In this document: positions 1-13,239 of the stretch, piece by piece
Numbering within the stretch: the first letter of the stretch is position 1
How the letters are laid out: the number at the start of each line of letters is the position of its first letter
NCBI GenBank assembly: GCA_036571765.1
Contig: BROE01000009.1
Location: forward strand, 9,054,773 to 9,118,772
Direction of reading: 5' to 3'
Source: Plecoglossus altivelis
Lineage: Eukaryota > Chordata > Actinopteri > Osmeriformes > Plecoglossidae
Length of the DNA stretch: 64,000 bases
Notes under the pieces: generated by a model
Told to the model about the DNA's origin: nothing
The model's database searches: none
What the model saw: the letters and a program-made list of their open reading frames with translations, nothing else
Made by a program: the position numbers and the translations under genes

Positions 1-2377
1 CTGGGGGGTGGCAGGAGGCTTGCTAGTAAATGTCAATTTCCGAAGTGGAGGTCTGGTGGGTTTTTCATGTACGTCCAACACGGTTACTGAAATCACACAA
101 GCCTGCGTGTTAGTAAGGACATTCAACACTTTGCCTGCTATCCCTTAGATTAACCCAGAAAAGCTCAAGTAAGTTTATACGTTGTCATCAAAATGTTTGT
201 CATTGAATAAAGGACATACGTGTTTGGAATTCTCCGTCTTTTGACACTATGTATAGAGTATGTTTGATGTCACATGGGTCGTTGCAGCGGATAGTTATAT
301 CAGCTGAGGCCCTTATAAAGTTTGGCAGCATGTCATCCTTAAGATGAAATGAGTATAAATGGTAAACCATGAATCAGCTGGCTTCCTTCTTTGCTTCTAA
401 TTTGCAGTCAATTAGGAGGAATCCTGAGCAGTACAGTGGGCATAGTTCAACAGAAGCTGCAGTTCTAGAGGGTTCTCAAAGTGAAGGGCAAGAAGGAGTA
501 CGTGTCCCCCAACTCACATACTAACAGACTGATAGACTGGCCTCTCATACCCTGGTGACACCATGAGCCACAGCCAAGGCTTGATCACTCGATTCAAACA
601 CACACCAACACGACCCCGTGCGACGCCGTCACTTACATTCTCTTGGTGTGAAAGGCAGCTTCCTGCTTCTGACCTTCACGGGAGCCTGTTTGATTCTGCA
701 TTTCCCTGGAGGGGCTCTCCTGTGGGGGAGCAGCAGACAGCCAGGTCACGGTCACTAATGTTCGACCGCGGCGGCGTGAAAACGAAATAACACTAAGAAT
801 CCCATCAACGTGTTCACAACAGTCTGCATCCATCAGCGAGGCCGTGTTTGGACGGTTGCGGTAATGGTAAAACATTTGATCGAAAGGATGAGTATCTGCT
901 AATTCAATCAATGAAAGGATATCATGGACAGTACACGTTGTCAGCTGCAATTAGGTGCAGATATAGGATATGCATTTCAAGCTAGTGCCATATCAACCTA
1001 AATGTAAACCACCTAAAGCCATGTGCAGTAGAGCAAAGTACTTTCTAATCATAGTTTTATATATTCAGAATATCTATTTGGAGTTGATGTTCCAAGTACC
1101 TATCCAAAGTAATATTTATTCAAAGTAGCGTCTCTTCAGAGCATAATACATTCAGAGTGTCTATTCAGAGTATTACATGTTCAGAGTATCTATTCAGAAT
1201 ATTATACATTTAGTAGGGGCACTTATTCAGAATGTTATGAATTCACAGTGTTACATATTCAGCATAGTATACTCCGAGTGTACAGTATATTCATGTGTGC
1301 AGTTGTGGCTAGTATGACACTCCAGATGGTCTTTATAGGGTCTCTCCAGGTGCTCGGAGCCACAGCTGTCTCTTCCTGTAGAGTTTCCACTACTGATGAC
1401 TGAGAGCACCATGCTCCTGTCAAGGGCTCAGGTCTGGGCTCTGGGTCGACCAGGTGAGCCGGGTCGACCAGGTGAGCCGGGTCGAGCCGGGTCGACCAGG
1501 TGACCCGGGTCTGGTAGTGTTTCAGAGGACAAAAACACCAAGGTGTTTTATCCATCTATCGAAGCATTTGTCTGCGAGGGGAAACCAAAACACCTCGAAC
1601 GGGTGTTTCTCAGCTCAAAGTCCAATTCACATGGGTGTGTTCTACTAATACCTGTCCTTTGCACCTACTAATACTTAATATAATTGGTTTGTGCTGACAA
1701 CTCCATCTTCGTGTGAAAAATGACAACAAAACTAAACAAGTTTCTTATTTTTGATATACTCAATTGTAACAAAATGCTCAATCCTGATCCTGGTGCTAAA
1801 TCCCCATCCTGCATCTCTTTAACGTACAACAGTTCAAATCTCACATGCCTTGGATTCCCAAGCAACTATTCCAAAAGGAACGGAAAGAATGTCGACCATC
1901 TGATAGCCTCTAATGATTCCATCAGTCCAGGAGTACATGAAGCCACTGTGTCAACTGGACTCACTGAATACCTGCAGAACTCGCTGAACTCGCTGAAATC
2001 CTTTCAGACACGTGTGCAGATAGTGAGTTACACAAGAGGCATATTTTCTGTCTATCATCCACATACACCAGCGGATATGAGATTATTATGCCAATTTGAT
2101 CATCTGAGGGAAGAAAAGGCTGTTTCAGAGCATCTTTGAATCATATCACAACATTTCATCTCACATCTACACGACCCACATAGCTACTGTTACCTGATAG
2201 TCAGCGTTGTGACGATTCGGTTCTACCCGTGTGATCTTATAAGACTGATTAAATATCAAAAGAACCGAAGAACATTCATCTGAACCATAACCTCGACCTT
2301 GGCATCAACGACCAGCAAGCCTGTCCAGTAGCAGGTAGGCTATATAATGCCTATATACAGGAGACGGTCAACTGTAC
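1..2377. other. Sequence left of the last recognised hhipl2 exon
   Basis: No coding exon could be recognised here on either strand. The stretch should contain an hhipl2 intron and possibly its final exon(s), but I could not find the expected basic C-terminal tail that follows the propeller domain. It holds a degenerate AT-rich repeat of about 20 bp built around ATTCAGAGT (about 1060-1290) and a short GTCGACCAGGTGAGCCGG repeat (1443-1509). The open frames present are short and have no recognisable protein similarity. Confidence 0.5.
1443..1509. repeat. Short GC-rich tandem repeat (about 18 bp unit)
   Basis: Three to four copies of a unit reading GGGTCGACCAGGTGAGCC sit side by side, the third being shortened. 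No gene is evident around it. Confidence 0.8.
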
Positions 2378-5300
2378 CTTGAAGGATCCATGAACTTGTA
2401 AACCGTTCCATAGGGAGACATGGCACTGGGGTACGAAGTAGCTAGAAAGTACAGTTCACCTGAAGACACAGGAACAAAGAGCAGAGCAGCATGTTCATGA
2501 AAGAAAGGCAGACAGACAGACAGACAAACAGACGGACGGACGGACAGACAGACAGAAAAAAGACAGACAGACGGACGGACAGACAAAAGACAGACAGACA
2601 AAAGACAGACAGACGGACAGACAGACAGACAGGCCGACAGACAGTGTCTGACCTGCTTCATCTTCAGCGAAGGAGATGATGAACTTGTGATGGTGATTGA
2701 TGAGCCCTGGAAAAGAGCAAGTCTTTGTGTCTCCCATGCACACGCTCCTCTCATTCCACTCCCCCGTCGTCTTGTCTTCTTCCAGGGCCATGATCCTGCT
2801 AAATGACCCAAACAAGAACCAGTTCGGTTTAATCTACTGTTCACCTGTAAGTGAAGAATCCCCCTGAAAACCACAAGTGCCTACAGACACCAGATCAGAT
2901 AAGAAACACCAACACTAAAGCCAGGTTCCCAGACATGGATTCAGCCTGGTCTTTAAGTAAGAAAAGGTTTTAAATGAATTTGATATTTTTTGTTGTTGTC
3001 TTGGTCTATTCTCAATCCACGTCTGGGAAACTGGTCCTAAATGCTGAACTGGAGGGTGAGGTTCCATGTTCTGATCTGTGGGCATCTTGGAAGCTGATAT
3101 AGCTAGAAAAGAACACTGAAGCATGAGGTGCAGCTTACCCACTCATGAAGTCTCCAAACAGGTACAGGCTGTTGAGATTTGGTGATTCACATCCTCTGTA
3201 GATGTACCCTCCAGTCACTGACTTCCCAATGTGGTGGCCATACGCAAATATCGGCAGAACGTCATCTACCAAGGGGAAGAATCAAATACTAGTTTACCTA
3301 ATAAATCCATGTAATTTGGAACTTTTCTTAAAAAATACTTTAAAACCGTTCTTGCTACTTTGATTCAACAGTAACAAGAGAAATGTCCTTAAAGTCAATA
3401 AATGTCCTTTATTCACTACAAGACTACATTTTCTCAAATAAAAGCGCTCAATTGAAATCAAATCAAATCAACATATCAATGGTCATTTTCATTCTCACTG
3501 AGGGTTTGACACAATCCTATAACATGACGAGCATGTTTCAATAGAAACGTGGGCAACATATACGGTATACGCAAACCCCACTCACCCAGTGAGGAGTTCT
3601 GGCACAGTTTCAGATCGTAACACTCGAATCCCTCCTTCGCCCTCCAGCCGTAGTTGCCGCCGCGCACGATAATGTCGATCTCCTCGTAGCGGTTCTGCCC
3701 CACGTCGCCGCAGATGATGCGCCCACGTCCGTAGCGGGTGACGGGGTCGCCGCGATCCACGCTGCATCGCCACATGTTTCTCACCCCGTAGGCGTATACC
3801 TCTGGACGCGCGTCCGCCTGCCCTACAAAGGGGTTGTCTGGGGGAATCTTGTATGAATCGCCATGGGGGCTTCCTCCGTCCACATCTATGCGCAGGACTT
3901 TACCCAACAAGGCAGTCCTACAACACAGCAGGGAATGTACAATAGACATATTAGGTTATTGTGTAGTTAATATTTCATAGTATTCAGTAGATATTTCATA
4001 CTGAAAAGGAGATACTACACAGCTGAGACATGTAGGACATCTGGTAAAGAGATGTGGGACATTTGGTACCGTTTGAAAAAATTGAAGTATGAAAGCCATT
4101 GCACAGTAGATATTGTAAACATTGTATGAAGAAAAAGTGCACTATTTTAATAAATGAGCTAAGTTAGACCATTGATGAACTTAATTGACTGAACAGCGAG
4201 TCAGTCAGCCTTACTTGTTTTGGGCATTTCCATACTTCCCAAAGGGGTCACCAGCCTTGCCTCCATCACCAGTGAAGATGTACAGGTATCCATCCAACCC
4301 GAACAGGATCTGTCCTCCATTGTGATTGGCTGCTGGTTCATCAATCTCTATAATGACCCTGTAGGAGAAGTAGAGGTCACCTCTGGTCCTTGACCTTCAG
4401 ACAACCCTGCATGTCTCACTACCAGTGTGTGTGCACATGTTGGGCCTACGTATCTTTCATCCTACATCACATACGTTGATTTCATATGGAGCATGCTCAT
4501 GCATGTGTACCAAGTGAAACAGCCTGAGGTATGAAAGAGGAGCATCCTGATATTAATGTCTGTGTTGTCACCCATCAACACCTCCAATACGTTCAAGCAG
4601 AGTGGAGATTAATCTGTCATCATAAAAAACACACATATCACCTCCCATACGTCAGAGGATTAGCAGGTTCAAACCTTGGAGAACAACCCCCTCCACACAT
4701 CTCGCAGAGCCCCCCCCACACACACACACACACACCTCTCAGTCACCAACTACCCACCCCTCTCAATGTCTGCCTCGCTAGCATCCCCAGCACCCCCACT
4801 TCCTCAGAATCACCCCCTCCAACACACACCTCTCAGAGTGAGGGTCAGCCAGGTTCATGTCGTAGACCGAGGTCCTCATCTCGCTGACGCGCACCCTCTC
4901 CAGCACGCTGCCCACCAGGACGGAGTAGTAGAGGAAGAAGCGGCGGTTGTGGCGGTAGCGCGGGTGGAAGGCCATCCCCAGGAAGCCCCTCTCATCACCC
5001 AGCCAGGGCGTGGTGAACACCGCCCCGCTCAGGTCCAGGAAGGGCTGCTCCAGCCGGCTACCATCCCGCAGGTACACCCAGACGAAGCCCACCTGCTCGG
5101 CCATGAACATCCGGTGGGTGTCGTCGTTGCTGTGGAGCATGAGCACAGGGTTGCGGAGGTTGTTGGCCACCTCACTCAGGCAGAGCTGCAGACAGCCCTG
5201 GGCGTCCTGGTTCACCTGGCCCAAGTTGTTGTTCAGGCTGGTGGTCTTCAGCACGTTGGGGTAGCAGTAGTCCTGGTCGGTCAGCCCCACCAAGCTGCAG

Positions 5301-6238
5301 AACTGGGACGGGCCCTTTTCGCTGGCCTCCTGAAGGAGCGGGCGGTCCGTCAGGTACTTGACCACCTGATGGCATTTGCGATGGAACTCGGTACAGTAGC
5401 TGAAGCAGAGTCCAGGCAGCTGTCTGACTGGGGTGTAGGGGTCTTCGGCATCATACAGATGGGCTGCGTACGGAGAGCACTCCTGGAAGAAGAACAGACA
5501 AAGCACAGCCATCTGATTTCAGCTGTTTTTCTGTTGTGGCGTTTCACATGCAGGAGGTGATCTTGTTGCTTGGTTATTTTAAAGTTAACTGGAAGCAAAT
5601 GTCCTGTTTGGTGCTTCCAGGTGTTGAATCTCAGAGGGTCTGAAACATGTAGGTTATAAATCAGATCCCAGGCAAATCTAAGGAATCTATCAGTCCATCA
5701 ATGAGCCACGCATTCGTGAGAGGTTTTATTTTCAGCAACACAAACTTATGATGATGGAGACAATCGTTCTCGAACCCGTTTATACCACGGCGTCAGTGTA
5801 ATTAACTTTGACCCATACACGGATATAGGCTAATGATGTTGTTAATTTAAAAAAATGACCTAATGAAACACGTACCTGACACATGATTTCTTTCAGAGTG
5901 TCGCCGCACTTCTCATATTCTTGGGTATCCAGCAAGTCAATGATGTCCCAATATCGCTCCGCAATCGTGTTATCAGTCTCCTGGTCACAGCAACCAAATA
6001 GCTCATACTGCGTGCAGAACTCCAGGTGGTGAGGAGGTTTAAACGGGGGTGCGAAGTCTAGACACTGCGGATGACATGATATTTTCTGAGGTAGGACGAG
6101 TAGAAATAATGTCAGTATTGTGAGCAGTGGAAGGCACAGAAAACGCGGTGTCCGTAGTCCCGGTTCTACATCCCCCCCACAGTGGATCCGTGCGCCTCCG
6201 GCTGCGCTTGAATGCGGAGCATCCCGCTTCCTTGACAT
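2378..6238 (-). CDS. hhipl2: HHIP-like protein 2 (3' end missing)
   Basis: Secreted relative of hedgehog-interacting protein. Coding exons read from the minus strand: 6238-5876, 5482-4830, 4358-4215, 3917-3586, 3265-3139, 2798-2653 and 2459-2378, all with GT-AG borders and compatible phases (615 codons plus two bases). The start ATG at 6238 is followed by a hydrophobic segment at about residues 33-50 that could be a signal peptide or anchor. Next comes a cysteine-rich folate-receptor-like domain (QCLDFAPPF, FGCCDQ, LPGLCFSYC). Then comes the quinoprotein-dehydrogenase-like propeller (GDERGFLGMAFHP, NHNGGQ, GDVGQNRYEE, GGNYGWRAKEG). HHIPL2 rather than HHIPL1 is supported by LEFC, DGSRLEQPFLDL and FLATSYPSA, close to the human HHIPL2 I recall. 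The coding sequence ends in-phase at DPSR, so the basic tail exon(s) are missing, probably beyond position 1. The biochemical function of the family is poorly known. Confidence 0.9.
2509..2643. repeat. (GACA/GACG)n microsatellite in hhipl2 intron
   Basis: About 135 bp of interrupted GACA/GACG tetranucleotide repeats. It ends only about 10 bp from the donor side of the hhipl2 exon at 2653-2798. Any open frame running through it on either strand is an artefact of the repeat. Confidence 0.9.
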
Positions 6239-7245
6239 ATTTGCCGTCTGCTTCAGAAAGAGCTCAACTGTTTGCTCTTACTCTCATTGAACAGTGTGCA
6301 TGAGTGTGTATTCCACAGGGGCCAGAATAGTGTGAGAATAAGTGTATATGTGTGTGTATATATATACACACACGTCGTGTGCGTGCGCGAGAAACGGTGT
6401 GTGTGCGTGCGTGCGTGAGAGAAACAGTGCGAGTGTGCGTGCGTGTGCCTCGTTTATTGCTTCCATGTTTGCATAATGCATGTTATTGCTGTCATATTCA
6501 TCCTGCGAGCTCACAATTTGAAGTACACTCATCCGGCCCCTTATGCGCACACACACACTCACGCTGGTACGCATACCCACAGGCAGAGACACTTGTGTAA
6601 AGTGTAGATCATTAAACCCCCCGGATGGCACCTGTAATTATGGCTCCTGCCTCGGGCTGCATCCTCCTTCAAACGTTTGTGTCAACTTGGTTATACCATC
6701 AGCATGTGTCTGAATAAGGATTTGCTTATGTAATGGTCATTGTGTTTCAACATGTTTCTACTAATCCCGTAAAGAAAATCCACATGGCTGTTTGAATTAC
6801 ATTCCACAAGTAAGCTATATTGCAATGTGAGTGCACAGTTTACCATGCACTAGACACATCTGCCCTCTGCTGGTTTAACACTGGGACAGTACAAGTTTAC
6901 TTAGACTACCTGTTTTAGCATAGGATGAAGCCACCTATGGACGGTGCCGATCATGTCCGCTAGAGAGCGCTGTTCACTTGATGTCGAACTCGCACAAGTG
7001 CAATGGGAAACGGAAATACATCACATAATTTACATTACAGTATGTGTTTTGGAAGAGCGTTGGTCTGCTAATAAATATTGAATGCGAGCGTTGTTGTAAA
7101 CCATACAGTTAGCTTCGACATTTGGCTCTCAGGGGCGGAGAGTAATTATCCTCCTGTATGCACGTTTGCTTGCTAATCAGACTCTGGTTAATTCACTGTT
7201 GAACGGAGACGCTGCAAGTAACTACCGGGGCGCTTTATCCGTACA
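6239..7245. promoter_or_regulatory. Shared upstream region of hhipl2 and dcaf10
   Basis: About 1 kb separates the divergent start codons of hhipl2 (minus) and dcaf10 (plus), so both 5' UTRs and core promoters should lie here. It contains a CA/TG microsatellite (about 6345-6460) and an AT-rich middle. I see no clear TATA box at a useful distance from either start. The bidirectional-promoter reading comes from geometry only. Confidence 0.5.
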
Positions 7246-9841
7246 ATGAGCTCGGACCACCAAAGTGATGGCGACGACGCTGACGATTCTCAAGACAGGC
7301 CAGGAAGAGCAGTGTCTGACAAGGAAGACCCCGACATTGAAGACTCGGACGATGAAGATAAATCGCCGACCACCTGTCCTCGTCCACCGAGGGAAAGGAA
7401 CACCAGACCGGTGACGGCGAACACCAATCCACAGTGTCAGGCACCGTCTCAGCCGGGGAAGGCTGGCAGTACCAGCACTGCCACTGATGTCAGTTACTCG
7501 AGCTTGTTTTCATGGATACAAAGCAGGACTATTAGAAGAGGTCTCTTCGTTGATCCCTCAAGGGATAACTTTAGGACAATGACAAACTTGTATCGCTCAA
7601 TGAGTCCTGCCGCTGACTCCGTCAACTTGAGCACTCAAACGCACGGAGCCGTGTTCAATTTGGAATACTCGCCGGACGGGTAATTTGCAGAACATGATAG
7701 CTACCTAGATTAGCGGCGTTAGCCAGTGATTGTGAATTACTATGAAGGATACGCGACATGGAGTTACAGTACAGGGTGACTTCATGGAGATAGCCTCACG
7801 TAACCTGTCCTTTTGTGTTTGAGCTTAGTGGTCAGCAGAAGAGTGATATTCTTTAGTGATTCCTTGAACATGTCTATGTGTGTGTCCCGTCCCAGGTCCG
7901 TTCTGACTGTAGCCTGTGAGCAGACGGAGGTCCTGCTGTTTGATCCTATCTCCTCCAAACACATCAAGACCTTGGTGGAGGCACATGAAGACTGCGTCAA
8001 CAACATCAGGTCAGCCGGCCATCCCTCTTACAACCACAGTGATTGACGTGACAGATTCGATGCTTTCCTAACAGGAGTATTTTGACTCTACAGATTCAAT
8101 GCTTTCACAACATCAGTATTTTGACACTACAGATTCAATGCTTTCACAACACGAGTATTTTGACTCCGCAGCATCGAAGCTGCCGTAAGACGAGTGTTTT
8201 GACTCCACAGGTTTCTAGACAACCGTCTGTTCGCCACCTGCTCCGACGACACCACCATCGCACTGTGGGACCTGCGTAAGCTGGGCTCCAAGGTGTGCAC
8301 GCTGCACGGCCACGCCAGCTGGGTGAAGAACATCGAGTACGACACAAACACCCGGCTCCTCGTCACCTCGGGGTTTGACGGCAACGTCATTACTTGGGAC
8401 ACCAACAGGTCTGTACGTCTGTGACTGCATGTCTGTATTTCTGCCTGTCTGTGAGGGTTTATCAGTGTCCGAGTCTGTGAATGTGAATAAGTGTTTAGGT
8501 ATGTGTGTGTGGTCTTATTTAACTACCCTTGTAGGGACCACTTATCCTTTTAAAACTCGAAAGCTTTGACCATGTGGGGCCCAATCAAACTTGTGCGTGT
8601 TTGTACACTAACAGGTTAATATCCTTCACGTTTCACATTGACTCGGTCTCATCCCAGTTCCTGGAACTCTGCTCCCTGCAGGTTCACGGAAGACGGCTGC
8701 CCCCACAAGAAGTTCTTCCACACGCGCTACCTGATGAGGATGCGTCTGACGCCCGACTGCTCCAAGATGTTGATCTCCACATCCTCCGGTTACCTGCTGA
8801 TCCTCCACGACCTGGACCTCACCCAGTCCCTGGAGGTGGGCAGCTACCGCATGCTGCGTGCCCGCCGCACTCCCCTCAGCTCAGGTGAGTTTCCACATGC
8901 TCTACCTGCCTCCTCTTCTAACCCTTTTCTTCCTGCTCAACACTCAAAAGGACTGTGATTCTGTATGGCCCGTGACTGCTTGAGTGTGACTCTGCCATGA
9001 GTCAGTGCTGTCTGTGACTCAGTGCTGTTTGTGACTCAGTGCTGTCTGAGACTCAGTGCTGTCTGTGACTCAGTGCTGTCTGTGACTCAGTGCTGTCTGA
9101 GACTAAGTGCTGTCTAGGGCTCAGTGCTGTCTGTGACTCAGTGCTGTCTGAGACTCAGTGCTGTCTGTGATTCAGTGCTGTCTGAGACTCAGTGCTGTCT
9201 GATTCAGTGCTGTCTGAGACTCACTGTTGTCTGAGACTCAGTGCTGTCTGACTGAGTGCTGACTGTGTTTCTGTGTTTCAAGACGGTGCTACGTCAGCCT
9301 CCAGGTCGGCACCAGGTGCTCCTCGCCATGGCAATGACTCAAGCAAGATCCACCCTCACAGAGAAGGTGAGACTTGCCTGGCTTCCTACAGCAAGTGTAC
9401 CATACACTGACATTTGATTTATTTCATTTTATTATATTTATGAAATATAATCTGTTGATGTCAATTGATGCAAGACCATTACAGTGCTGTCAGGTTCCTG
9501 GTCAACTTTAGCCACAAAGATATTTTGCTGTGTTCCTGTGCCAGGCCTTTCTCCCAGAAACAGCCTGGAGGTGCTGACCCCTGAGGTTCCTGGAGAGAGA
9601 GACCGCGGGAACTGCATCACCTCCCTGCAGCTGCATCCTAAAGGCTGGGCCACGCTCATCCGCTGCTCCAGCAACATGGACGACCAGGAGGTACGCCACC
9701 ACCGACCCCTACGTTCCTAAACACCTGTAGGATATGCCTGTAGAACAGGCTTGTAGAACATGTTTGTAGAATACACCTGTCTGTAGAAGGACCTAACACA
9801 TACTCTGACAATCAAGTGCTGAAACCTCTCTCTCTCTCTCC

Positions 9842-9889
<48 letters not shown>

Positions 9890-10294
9890 CTGTCTCCTGT
9901 CTCCTGTCTCCGTCCCCTCTAGTGGACATGTGTATATGAGTTCCAGGAGGGGGCGCCCGCCCGGCCCCCCGCCTCCCCCCGCTGTTCGCTCCGGCTCACC
10001 CACTATATCGAGGAGGCCAACGTGGGTCGGGGCTACATCAAGGAGCTGTGCTTCAGCCCTGACGGACGGCTCATCTGCTCGCCGTACGGCTACGGTGTCC
10101 GTCTCCTGGCCTTCGACCAGCACTGCGGCGAGCTGACCGACTGCATCCCCGTCCAGACCAGTTGTCTGCGGGAGGTGCGCTCCATCTACTCCCACAGCGA
10201 CGTGGTGCTCACTACCAAGTTCTCCCCGACACACTGCCAGCTGGCCTCGGGCTGTCTCAGCGGGCGCGTGGCCCTTTACCAGCCCAAGTTCTAG
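7246..10294 (+). CDS. dcaf10: DDB1- and CUL4-associated factor 10 (WD-repeat protein)
   Basis: Substrate receptor of CUL4-DDB1 ubiquitin ligases, formerly WDR32. Seven coding exons: 7246-7679, 7896-8009, 8211-8408, 8682-8884, 9283-9366, 9545-9690 and 9923-10294. They total 1551 nt (516 residues) and every junction keeps frame. The N-terminal ~85 residues are acidic and low-complexity (DSDDEDKS). The WD repeats begin around HGAVFNLEYSPDG and continue through CSDDTTIALWDLRK, GHASWVKNIEYD and SGFDGNVITWD. A second block follows a Ser/Pro-rich linker and ends in SGRVALYQPKF. IALWDLRK carries the W-D-x-R box typical of DCAFs that dock DDB1. The start is the ATG opening the first exon at 7246. The protein is somewhat shorter than the human form, mainly in the disordered N-terminus. 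It is divergently arranged with hhipl2. Confidence 0.93.
8994..9262. repeat. 17-bp minisatellite in dcaf10 intron 4
   Basis: About 15 imperfect copies of a unit reading GTGACTCAGTGCTGTCT, with GAGACTC variants. It ends about 20 bp before exon 5 (9283), so copy-number change could move close to the branch-point region. Confidence 0.9.
9826..9899. repeat. (CT)n microsatellite upstream of dcaf10 exon 7
   Basis: A nearly uninterrupted CT run that also forms the polypyrimidine tract of the exon 7 acceptor (AG at 9921-9922). Confidence 0.85.
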
Positions 10295-10759
10295 AACCCC
10301 CCCTCCTCCCTCACCCCAACGAACTGCATCCAGAACAGATGTCATTCTAGAACTTTCTTGTAAACCGGAGCCGGAGCCGATGTTGTTCTAGAACTTTCCG
10401 TTGAACTGCACCTGGAGCCAATATTGTTCTAGAACCACCTCGAAATCATCCCTTGGGAATAGAAGGAGAAGATGTTCACACACTCCCCTCTCTCAGCCTG
10501 ACAAGACTGAGACTTCCTCCCCAGGAGAGGGTATTGTGGCCCCTGGCCCCCACTCCCTCCCCTGTGTTCTTCCATACCTCTGTTGGGGGCTCCATCCACC
10601 CTGCTCACCCTTACTCTAGGAGCTGCTCCTCTGACTCCTATATCTGACTTTCAACCTCTGGATGGTTGTCAGCCTGTCTCCACTTTCCAGGGAGAGTGAC
10701 CCCCCCCTCACCTCCAGCCCTGTCCTCCTCTTCCTGGGGTCTGTTGCTCTGTGGGTGGT

Positions 10760-11085
10760 TAGGGTTACAGCCTGGTGTTGAGATGTTCAGTTTATAGCCT
10801 GGTGTTGAGATGAGATGTTAGGGTTACAGCCTGGTGTTGAGATGTTCAGGTTATAGCCTGGTGTTGAGATGAGATGTTAGGGTTACAGCCTGGTGTTGAG
10901 ATGTTCAGGTTATAGCCTGGTGTTGAGATGCTCAAGTAACAGCCTGATGTTGAGATGTTAGGGTTATAGCCTGGTGTCGAAATGTTTAGGTAACAGCCTG
11001 GTGTTGAGATGTTCAGGTTATAGTCTGGTGTTGAGATGAGATGATAGGGCTACAGCCCGGTGTTGAGATGAGATGACAGGGTTAG
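10760..11085. repeat. 25-30 bp minisatellite downstream of dcaf10
   Basis: About a dozen imperfect copies built around CCTGGTGTTGAGATG, alternating between a shorter unit (GTTCAGGTTATAG) and a longer one (AGATGTTAGGGTTACAG). It probably lies in the dcaf10 3' UTR if the distal AATAAA is used. Confidence 0.85.
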
Positions 11086-11269
11086 GGCATTTTGTTCAGT
11101 GTGCGTTTGCCTGCGTGTGAGTTACATACTAGACCTTTCCAAGCCATCACCGCTTATGTATCACCATGACAACATCACTATGACAATACACTACGCTTCA
11201 GTATCATTCTAATCCAGAGAGCCAGCTATGACAATGGACAGCTAACAGACACATACGCTCATCACTGGT

Positions 11270-11455
11270 GAAGAGGAACAGCTAACACACACACACATTA
11301 CTGCTGAAAAGGAACAGCTAACGCACACACACACACACACATTACTGCTGAAAAGGAACAGCTAACACACACACACATTACTGCTGAAAAGGAACAGCTA
11401 ACACACACACACACACACTACTGCTGAAGAGGAACAGCTAAAACACACACACCTA
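11270..11455. repeat. Compound (CA)n / GGAACAGCTAA repeat
   Basis: Five imperfect copies of a CA run followed by TTACTGCTGAAAAGGAACAG, with variable CA lengths. Confidence 0.8.
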
Positions 11456-12244
11456 GGAAATACACTAGGCAAGCCTGGTGTATTTCTGTTCTGAGGGAGA
11501 ATCAGTGTGTGGATCTGAGCTGGTTACCATCCCCAGTCCAAGATCCAGAGTGCACGTGAGGTGATAGTGAGTTACAGCCGTCCTGTAGACCTAGTTATAG
11601 ACATGAACCTAATGCTTCTATGCATACCAGCCTTTATGAATATGCTATCTACTGGACGCTCTTGAGCAGTCCAGATCAAACATGTCTTAAGATTGTAGGA
11701 CTCAGGTGAGATAGCGCATACGTGCTCGTGTGTGAGAGACGTGCGTGTGCGTGGGGGTCACCTGCGTCCGCTGCGTACTACAGAGCTCCTGGTAGAGGAG
11801 GCAGGGCTTCGGCTCACTGGTCTAATGCAGTCTTCGTAAGGAGCACCAACGCTCTGTTCCTGTAGGGAAACTTTCACTGCTGCTTTTTTAGCGCCTTCAT
11901 TTCAAAAGAAAGGACGACTAATCTGATGTTTGCTACGTAGACATCTTTCGTGGGTCCCGGCCCCTTCTCAGCGGGGTCATGGTAGGACTTCTAAGCGAGA
12001 TGCGTTTTATCACCTGGTTGTTGTGTTCCCCCCTACTCCCTGCTCACGTTTTTAACCTTCCTGTTTGTTGAAGCTAACGTTTGTGATTTTTTCTTTTGGG
12101 GTGGGGGGGATCACAGGATCGTTCCCAAGTTTGTTCACCATTACTGCATTCATGTAGGATGAGTTTGACGCGCGTACTTGTTGTTTATATTAACGTGTCT
12201 CTTAATAATCCCGACAATGATGCTAATATGGTACGTCTCACTGA

Positions 12245-12250
12245 AATAAA
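12245..12250 (+). terminator. Candidate dcaf10 polyadenylation signal
   Basis: Canonical AATAAA on the plus strand about 1.95 kb after the dcaf10 stop, followed by a TG-rich stretch. Nothing in the sequence proves its use. Confidence 0.4.
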
Positions 12251-12364
12251 AGGTGGAATTTTGCACTGTTGACGGACTGCCTTCTGTTTGTGATGAGGGT
12301 GCAATGCTGCAAGTGTGCCACTTGGGGGCAGGAGAAGTGAATCTCTGCTCCTGCTTAACCTGTT

Positions 12365-12545
12365 CCCCAGCGGTCCCTACAGGGTCACTACAGCCTCTCC
12401 TGTTCCCCAGGGTCATTACAGCTTCTCCTGTTGCCCAGGGTCACTACAGGGTCACTACAGGGTCACTACAGGGTCACTACAGCCTCTCCTGTTCCCCAGG
12501 GTCACTACAGGGTCACTACACCCTCTCCTGTTGCCCAGGGTTACT
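12365..12545. repeat. GGGTCACTACAG / CTCTCCTGTTCCCCA tandem repeat
   Basis: A nested repeat of 12-mer GGGTCACTACAG copies separated by longer CTCTCCTGTT(CCCC/GCCC)AG units. It is non-coding. Confidence 0.8.
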
Positions 12546-13239
12546 GCAGCCATGCAGTAATAGATTCACCAGTGATGGTAAGAATGGGATATGATTATCT
12601 CAGCATTTGAGTGATTGAGAAGTCAAGGGTTTTTAATCTCCATCTGTACATCACAGTGGACAGGAGTCTGTGTCATGAAATGCATGCATCAGCATCGGTA
12701 GCATGTACACAGTAGGTGGCTAGCATGTGCTTTGTAAGACCAACCGTAACAGGTGACAGTATTAGACACAGTAACAGTAGTTCTGATTCCTCTCAGGGTC
12801 ATCTGAATGATACGAAGATGTTTCCATCTCGTAGTTTCTGAAGATTAGTCAAATACAGGTGCATTAGTTTATGTGGGAGAATTAAAGGATTGACATGTTG
12901 ATTCTCATAATACCGTACCTTGTAGGGTCTTGATAATATATAATGATTTATAACATCAACCAATATAGTACAATAAAGAAGATCATTTGTGTAATGATGG
13001 TCGATATGGAAAGACATTAAAGGATACATATTTTGTATTGTAAATCCTTTCATTCCTGCCACAGTTACAAAACTCATACATCAGACCAGCTGAAACATAC
13101 AATAAACTCTTCAAGTCGAACCCCTTCAACAGAATGTGGGACATATACAGCAGCGGTAATGAGCCACAGTGACGTGTAGACTAAGGTAGATGACATCATT
13201 CACAGGAGGGAAGGATGAGGGCACAGTCTAGTCTAGTCG

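Noticed and set aside
4676..5560. 294-residue open frame on the plus strand, rich in Val/His/Gln
   Set aside because: It is the antisense shadow of the large hhipl2 exon 4830-5482, whose minus-strand reading has clear homology and splice sites.
2378..6238. HHIPL1 as identity of the first gene
   Set aside because: Diagnostic stretches (LEFC, DGSRLEQPFLDL, FLATSYPSA) follow HHIPL2, and no SRCR exon was found, although the 3' end is missing.
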